A DNA stretch of 55,473 bases from Allobosea sp. 12-68-7. GTDB lineage: Bacteria; Pseudomonadota; Alphaproteobacteria; Rhizobiales; Beijerinckiaceae. Made by a program: the position numbers and the translations under genes. The notes under the pieces were generated by a model, which worked only from the letters and a program-made list of their open reading frames with translations, had not been told where the DNA came from and ran no database searches. Within the stretch, counting starts at the first letter, position 1, and each line of letters begins with the position of its first letter. Of the stretch, positions 50,720-55,473 are shown piece after piece. Location: assembly GCA_002279705.1 (NCBI GenBank), contig NCCO01000018.1:1-55473 (forward strand), read 5' to 3'.

Positions 50720-52302
50720 AGGCGGAACGCAGGGCAGCGTTCATCCAATTTCCCGTGCCGGATAAGGCGGAGGTGAGACGGTCCCGAGTTGAGTTGTTGC
50801 AAAAGCTTGCGGGCCTTGGCCTAGGGGCGGTCACGCCGCTTGCTTTCGCGCCGCTACACCTGCTGCCGCTTCTCTTTATCGGTTTCGGTGGCCTGTTCCT
50901 GCTTCTGGAACGAACCCGCTCAATCGGCGGCGCCTTCCTTCTCGGCTGGCTATTCGGCCTCGGCAGCTTCGCCACAGGGTTGGGCTGGATTACCGAGGCT
51001 TTTGCGGTCGATGCCGAGAGATTCGGTCCATTCGCCCTCCCTGCGCTTGCGGCGCTGTCGGCGGGTCTCGCGCTATTTCCTGCGCTGTCGCTCGCGGCGG
51101 CCCGCCTCGTGGCAGGCCGCAGGGGCGGTGCGCGCCTTCTCATTGCCTACGCAGTCTGCTGGGCCGCCGGCGAATGGCTGCGCGGTGCGGTTCTCACCGG
51201 CTTTCCCTGGAACTTGGCGGGGCATGCCTGGGGCTTCGCAGACGCTCCGTTACAGCTTGCTGCCTTTGTGGGGGTCCATGGTCTGGGCCTGGTGACCATC
51301 ATCCTGGCGGCTCTTCCAGCACTCGGGCTTTCCCTGCGGCGAGCTTGGCCCTTCGGCGTTGCGGCGACCCTACTGGCACTTGTCTGGGCAACCGGCGCAG
51401 CGCGGCTCGCCGTACCGCCGCCACCTGACGTGCCGGATGTTCGCCTTCGCCTGGTGCAGCCCAATGTGGCGCAATCCCTCAAATGGGAGCCGTCGGAGCG
51501 GAGGCGCATCCTCTCCGATCTTCTGACCCTCAGCCAAGCGCCAGGCTCTTCTGGGGAGGGGCCAACCCATCTACTATGGCCCGAGACGGCAGTGCCCTAT
51601 CTGGTGGCGGAGGAGCCTGCGGTCCGCGCCGCAATTGCAGCCGTGGTACCGCGGGAAGGTGCTCTCGTCACCGGCTCGGTGCGGCGGGGTCTGGACTCCG
51701 CCGAAGGCCCTTCGATGCGCAACAGCGCCCTCGTGCTCGACGACACGGCCCAAATCCTGTCGGTCTACGACAAGGTCAGGCTCGTTCCATTCGGAGAATA
51801 CATGCCCTTCCGCGCGTGGCTGTCCGGCATTCCGAAGTTGACGGAGGGCACCGTGGATTTCTCGCCCGGCACGGACCTCTCGCCATTGCCGATCCCGGGC
51901 CTGCCGGCAGCCGTCACGCTGATCTGCTACGAGGCGATCTTCGCCGGCCGTGGGAGCGGGGCGGCGCGCGAGGCCGGCTGGATCCTGACCCTCACCAACG
52001 ATGCCTGGTTCGGCCGTTCCTGGGGCCCGCATCAGCATGCGCTGGCGGCCAGGATGCGCGCGGTAGAATTCGGCTTGCCGATGGTGCGCGTTGCAAATGG
52101 TGGAATCTCCTTCGTGACCGATGCCTACGGTCGTGAGCGGCAGCGGCTGGCACTCGGCGTGCGCGGCGTGCTGGACACGGCACTGCCTGCGGCGCTGCCG
52201 GGCGAGACGCTTTACGCGCGCCTTGGAGACCAGCCATTCCTCATTGCCGTGCTGGCAAGTTTGGCAGGGATGGCCGCCACGCGCCGAGAGCGAGCCGCAT
52301 GA
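50716..52302 (+). CDS. lnt: Apolipoprotein N-acyltransferase (Lnt)
   Basis: A 528-residue inner-membrane enzyme that adds the third acyl chain to lipoproteins. About six helices precede the nitrilase-type domain with the catalytic Glu in LLWPETAVPYL, the Lys in VYDKVRLVPFGEYMPFR and the Cys in LICYEAIF. Full length. Presence on a plasmid is unusual. It is co-operonic with lspA, so two of three lipoprotein-processing enzymes are here. Confidence 0.93.
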   Translation: MKAERRAAFIQFPVPDKAEVRRSRVELLQKLAGLGLGAVTPLAFAPLHLLPLLFIGFGGLFLLLERTRSIGGAFLLGWLFGLGSFATGLGWITEAFAVDAERFGPFALPALAALSAGLALFPALSLAAARLVAGRRGGARLLIAYAVCWAAGEWLRGAVLTGFPWNLAGHAWGFADAPLQLAAFVGVHGLGLVTIILAALPALGLSLRRAWPFGVAATLLALVWATGAARLAVPPPPDVPDVRLRLVQPNVAQSLKWEPSERRRILSDLLTLSQAPGSSGEGPTHLLWPETAVPYLVAEEPAVRAAIAAVVPREGALVTGSVRRGLDSAEGPSMRNSALVLDDTAQILSVYDKVRLVPFGEYMPFRAWLSGIPKLTEGTVDFSPGTDLSPLPIPGLPAAVTLICYEAIFAGRGSGAAREAGWILTLTNDAWFGRSWGPHQHALAARMRAVEFGLPMVRVANGGISFVTDAYGRERQRLALGVRGVLDTALPAALPGETLYARLGDQPFLIAVLASLAGMAATRRERAA

Positions 52303-53021
52303 CGCTCGATCTTTCTGCCCTCGGTCTTCTGCTCGCCTTTGGCGGTGGCCTGGTCTCCTTCCTGTCGCCTTGCGTGCTGCCGCTCGTTCCGGGCTGGGTC
52401 GCCTATGCCTGCGGCACCGGGGTGCGCGATGCGCCGCCGCGCTCCCGCGCCATGCTACTCGGCGCCTGCTTCGTGCTGGGGTTCTCGCTGGTCTTCGTGC
52501 TGCTGGGGCTTGGCGCCTCGGCGCTGTCGCAATGGCTGCGGCGCTGGAGCCTGGAGTTCCAAATCGCGGGCGGCGCCTTGGTGCTGGCCTTCGGCCTGGT
52601 GCAGATGGGCGCGCTGCGGCCTTCCTGGCTGCTACGCGACGTGCGGCTGCCGGCCTTCGCTGCGGGCGGCACGCCGGGCGGAGCGACACTGCTCGGGGTT
52701 TCCTTCGGCTTTGCCTGGACCCCCTGTATTGGTCCGGTGCTCGGCGCCGTGCTGGCAGTCGCGGCGACTCAGGGCGATAGCGCGGGCGCGCCTTTGCTGC
52801 TTGCCTATTCGCTGGGGCTGGGCGTGCCCTTCCTGCTGGTTGCCTTCTACTTGCCCGCGGCCGCGGCGATGTTGCGGCAATGGCGCGGATTTGGTCGTGG
52901 CGCACAGGTGGCCTCCGGCCTCGTCATGGCCGCGATGGGCATCCTGATGATTACGGGTGAGATGACGCGCATCGCCGCCTGGTTCGTGCAGACTTTTCCC
53001 TTCCTGTTGAGGCTTGGTTGA
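52299..53021 (+). CDS. ccdA: CcdA-like cytochrome c biogenesis/thiol transporter
   Basis: A 240-residue protein with six helices and the paired Cys in FLSPCVLPLVPG and FAWTPCIGPVLG, which carry electrons across the membrane to periplasmic thioredoxin-like proteins. It overlaps lnt by four bases and lspA by one. It may reduce the DsbA-like or SCO partners encoded in the cluster. Confidence 0.9.
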   Translation: MTLDLSALGLLLAFGGGLVSFLSPCVLPLVPGWVAYACGTGVRDAPPRSRAMLLGACFVLGFSLVFVLLGLGASALSQWLRRWSLEFQIAGGALVLAFGLVQMGALRPSWLLRDVRLPAFAAGGTPGGATLLGVSFGFAWTPCIGPVLGAVLAVAATQGDSAGAPLLLAYSLGLGVPFLLVAFYLPAAAAMLRQWRGFGRGAQVASGLVMAAMGILMITGEMTRIAAWFVQTFPFLLRLG

Positions 53022-53527
53022 TGCGCTTGATCGGGATCATGGCAGCCCTGGCCGCCGCAGCCGTTGACCAGGTCACCAAGGCCTGGGCGCTTGCCGCCCT
53101 CTGGCCGCCCTACAGCGAGGGAATCACGGTGCTGCCGGTGCTGAACCTGCGACTCGGCTTTAATACCGGCGTGACCTTTGGCCTGTTCGCCGAAAGCGCG
53201 GCGGGCGCCGTATGGGTGCTGGTCCTGGTGACCCTCGGCATCACCGCCATGCTGCTGCGCTGGCTCTGGCGCACGGCATCGCGGGTGGAGGCCCTGGCAC
53301 TGGGCCTGGTCATCGGCGGCGCCCTGGGCAACGTCGTGGACCGAATTCGTATCGGTGCGGTCGTCGACTTCCTCGATGCCCATTATGCCGGTTGGCACTG
53401 GCCCACCTTCAACATGGCCGACGTCGCCATCGTCTGCGGCGTGGCCCTACTCATCCTCGACGGCCTGCGCTCCGCACCGGCCGCGGGCACACCCGCATTG
53501 CGGGATACCGGGAGCAAGATTCCATGA
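53021..53527 (+). CDS. lspA: Signal peptidase II (LspA)
   Basis: A 168-residue membrane protease that cleaves lipoprotein signal peptides. The catalytic Asp residues are in NVVDRIRIGAVVDF and FNMADVAIV. The N-terminal AVDQVTKAWAL is conserved. Full length. Plasmid lspA genes occur in Pb-resistance operons (PbrC). It overlaps the next dsbA-like gene by four bases. Confidence 0.92.
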   Translation: MRLIGIMAALAAAAVDQVTKAWALAALWPPYSEGITVLPVLNLRLGFNTGVTFGLFAESAAGAVWVLVLVTLGITAMLLRWLWRTASRVEALALGLVIGGALGNVVDRIRIGAVVDFLDAHYAGWHWPTFNMADVAIVCGVALLILDGLRSAPAAGTPALRDTGSKIP

Positions 53528-54219
53528 TCGACCACCCATCGCGCCGCGCCACCCTGTCGGGCTTGGCGGTCCTCGCTTTGGCTGCGCCCGCCCTGGCGCA
53601 GCAGGCCGCCGCCCCGCCCTTCTCGGTGACCGAACCGGGACCGGAAACACCGCGTCCCTTGCCGGAGGAGCGCGTGATCGGGCGGCAGGATGCGCCCGTG
53701 ACGGTGATCGAGTTCCACTCGCTGACCTGCGGCAACTGCGCCAATTTTCACACCCAGCATTTTCCGCGGATCAAGGTCGCCTATGTCGACACTGGCCTGG
53801 TGCGCTTCGTCATGCGGGATTTTCCGCTCGACCGCGTCGCACTGGATGCCGCCGCAATGGTCCACTGCGCCGGACCGGAGCGGTACGAGGCCCTGATCTC
53901 GGTGCTCTACACCAACAAGGAGGCCTGGGCGCACAGCCCGGATGCCCGCAGCTGGCTGCGTCGCACTGGTGGGGTGGCAGGACTTTCGGCCGCCCGCATG
54001 GAAGCTTGTTGGACCGACCGCGGCTTCACCGACCCGATCGTGCGGTCGAGGCTGGAGGCCACGCGCGAGTTCAACGTCCAGGCGACGCCTACCTTCGTGA
54101 TCGGCGGCCGGGTGCATCCTGGCGTCCTGTCCTTCGAGCGCTTCGCCCAACTGGTCCAGCCGCTGCTGCCGCCGGGCGCCACCCCGGCGCCGGCGCCGCG
54201 GGTGCTTCCGCGCCTGTGA
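53524..54219 (+). CDS. DsbA-family thioredoxin-fold protein, second copy
   Basis: A 231-residue exported protein (signal peptide to about ALAQQ, residue 25) with the active site CGNC in HSLTCGNCANFH and the cis-Pro loop QATPTFVIGGR. It has an extra C-terminal Pro tail. It is a paralogue of the protein at 42157 but the motif differs (CGNC rather than CEAC). The M23 gene fragment follows after 44 bases. Confidence 0.9.
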   Translation: MIDHPSRRATLSGLAVLALAAPALAQQAAAPPFSVTEPGPETPRPLPEERVIGRQDAPVTVIEFHSLTCGNCANFHTQHFPRIKVAYVDTGLVRFVMRDFPLDRVALDAAAMVHCAGPERYEALISVLYTNKEAWAHSPDARSWLRRTGGVAGLSAARMEACWTDRGFTDPIVRSRLEATREFNVQATPTFVIGGRVHPGVLSFERFAQLVQPLLPPGATPAPAPRVLPRL

Positions 54220-54263
54220 GCCGGCGGGTTGCGCATCGGGCTTCCCTGCGCCACAGCGGGCCC

Positions 54264-54520
54264 ATGATAATACGCCGCTCGGCTTTCCTTGCCTTATTGG
54301 CCATTTATACGCCCGTGGACGCCCTGGCGGCCCTTTGTCCAGTCGCCTTGCCAGTCGCGGGTGAATTTTCCTCCGGCTTTGGGCCACGCCATGGCGGGAT
54401 GCATTCTGGGGTCGACTTGCGCGCGCCGGTCGGTACCCCGGTCCGTGCCACGCTGCCCAGTACCGTAATATTTGCAGGGCGCTACTTTGACTATGGCTTG
54501 ATGGTGGAAGTTCAGCATGA
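54264..54520 (+). pseudogene. Peptidase M23 (LytM-like), N-terminal half, interrupted by IS
   Basis: A start MIIRRSAFLALLAIYTPVDA with a signal peptide, then GEFSSGFGPRHGGMHSGVDL, the first metal-binding HxxxD motif, and TVIFAGRYFDYGLMVEVQH. It is cut by the IS boundary at 54521. The rest of the gene is at 245-485. Gene order around it (lspA, dsbA before; ynfA, DUF2946, pcuC, SCO after) therefore runs through the window ends. Confidence 0.85.
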
Positions 54521-55323
54521 TGAGGTGGTCCCCATTCGTCGGACAGCTTGGCGGCCTGGAGAAGCTCGATCCTGGTTTCCGTCAGGCCGCCAATTTCGTC
54601 ACCGCATTGGCCCCATACGCCTCGTCCGGTGTCCTGCCGTCCAGGCCAGAATGTGGGCGTCTGGTATTGTAGTAGCCGATCCACTTCGACAGCCCGGCCC
54701 GCAGTTCCGAGCCGGTCTCGAAGGCATGCAGGTAGACGCACTCGTACTTCAGGCTGCGCCACAGTCGCTCGATGAAGACATTGTCCAGCCAGCGGCCGCG
54801 GCCGTCCATCGAGATGCGCACCCCGGCCTGCTGCAGGAGACCGGTGAACCGCGGCGAGGTGAACTGGCTGCCCTGATCGGTATTGAAGATCTCCGGCCGC
54901 CCGTACCGCGCCATGGCCTCCTCAAGCACCTCAAGGCAGAACTCCACCTCCATGGTGTTCGACACCCGCCAGGCCAGCACCTTGCGCGTCGCCCAGTCCA
55001 TCACCGCGACCAGGTAGAGGAAGCCACGCCGCATCGGCAGGTAGGTAATGTCGGCGCACCAGACATGGTTGGGACGGTCGATCACCAGGTCCCGCAGCAG
55101 GTAGGGAAAGACCCGGTGCTCGGGGTTCGGCACCGTCGTCCGCGGCCGTTGGTAGATCGGCGCCAAGCCCATCTTCGTCATCAGCCGCCGGATGCGTTTG
55201 CGGCCGACCACGTAGCTCTCGCGCCGCAGGTGCCGCGCCATCTGCCGCGAGCCGTACCAGGGCGTCTCCAGGAACTGCGCGTCGATCAGGCGCATCAGCT
55301 CGAGGTTCAACGCCGTCTCGCCT
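54521..55323 (-). mobile_element. IS3-family element IS-B, 5' part missing
   Basis: Left boundary TGAGGTGG at 54521 lies next to a TGA target copy (54518-54520). It holds a minus-strand transposase (54582-55323). At 55323 it meets the left end of IS-A (AGGTGGCCTGCTGCC from 55326), so the OrfA and OrfB start of IS-B are lost. Confidence 0.8.
54582..55323 (-). CDS. IS3-family transposase OrfB, N-terminally truncated
   Basis: About 245 residues. The DDE core is complete: WCADITYLPMRRGFLYLVAV (Asp), EIFNTDQGSQFTSPRFTGLL (Asp) and NVFIERLWRSLKYECVYLHA (Glu). Upstream, the frame runs as VGETALNLELMRLIDAQFLE and is cut at 55323 by IS-A, so the HTH-linked start and any OrfA are missing. It is probably inactive unless an internal start works. 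Confidence 0.9.
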
Positions 55324-55473
55324 ACAGGTGGCCTGCTGCCGGTTCGATGGACACCTGGATAAGGTTTTCACCCGATCGGAGGCCCTTGCATGGGACGAAG
55401 GACATTCAGCCGCGAGTTCAAGCTCGAGGCGGTAAAGTTGGTCAGGGATCGCGGAGTTGCGGTGGCTCAGGCT
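55324..55473 (+). mobile_element. Left part of IS3-family element IS-A, cut by window end
   Basis: The inverted end AGGTGGCCTGCTGCCGGTTC at 55326-55345 matches the right end at the window start. The outermost two bases (AC instead of TG) differ, so this end has been altered at the junction with IS-B. Confidence 0.75.
55390..55473 (+). CDS. IS3-family OrfA (HTH) N-terminal fragment
   Basis: 28 residues, MGRRTFSREFKLEAVKLVRD then RGVAVAQA, the start of an IS3-type OrfA HTH protein. It runs off the window end; the frame is open. With the OrfB end at 2-208 it makes one element spanning the circle junction. Confidence 0.88.
   Translation, partial: MGRRTFSREFKLEAVKLVRDRGVAVAQA

Noticed and set aside
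1-55473. tRNA, rRNA or riboswitch genes
   Set aside because: No cloverleaf, rRNA or known riboswitch core was recognised while reading both strands; small structured RNAs could be missed without a covariance search.

Overview
The window looks like one high-GC alphaproteobacterial conjugative plasmid, opened inside an insertion sequence. Codon use and protein style suggest Rhodospirillales/Acetobacteraceae; this is an inference, because there is no rRNA or tRNA to anchor it. The first 244 bases are the 3' end of an IS3-family element and the last ~150 bases are the 5' end of what appears to be the same element. A peptidase M23 gene is split across the two window ends, so the natural molecule is probably a circle of about 56 kb.

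Layout. 245-2377 holds the tail of a metal-handling cluster (M23 fragment, YnfA, DUF2946, PCu(A)C copper chaperone, SCO). 2495-3358 is a DUF932 gene, followed by a repeat-bearing gap. 4077-16002 is a complete, tightly overlapping VirB/VirD4 type IV secretion operon. 16143-22387 carries a GNAT enzyme, a MobF/TrwC relaxase, a candidate oriT and a ParA-like ATPase with two small partners. 22388-24870 is the replicon: DnaA box, AT-rich stretch, seven iterons, then repA, a ribbon-helix-helix gene and parA in one operon. 25200-28610 is a scrap zone of broken transposase, recombinase, DUF2188 and DUF1883 genes plus several small intact genes.

28640-36074 is a defence island. An XRE/ImmA-IrrE regulator-protease pair faces a five-gene overlapping operon: HigA-like regulator, PaeR7I-type methyltransferase, PaeR7I-type endonuclease, SLATT two-TM effector and CD-NTase. 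This physically couples a type II restriction-modification system to a minimal CBASS-like module and is the most interesting locus here. An H-NS-like protein and a serine recombinase follow. 36196-37652 is a MerR-controlled glutaredoxin-MauE fusion, and 38429-39957 is a HigB toxin with an unusual HigA-ImmA/IrrE fusion.

41060-54520 (continuing across the circle into 1-2377) is a metal-resistance and envelope-maturation cluster: four-helix copper-binding protein, DsbB/DsbA, MerR, MntR/MntH, DUF411, sterol desaturase-like protein, a broken P1B-type ATPase, CDF exporter, second PCu(A)C-like protein, Lnt, CcdA, LspA and a second DsbA. Near-identical MerR-type promoters precede the dsbBA and ATPase genes, with a weaker relative before the copper-binding protein, suggesting one metal regulon. 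Several genes are frameshifted or truncated: the ATPase, a VirB-operon gene, DUF1883, and remnants of ISL3, IS5, SDR and serine recombinase genes.
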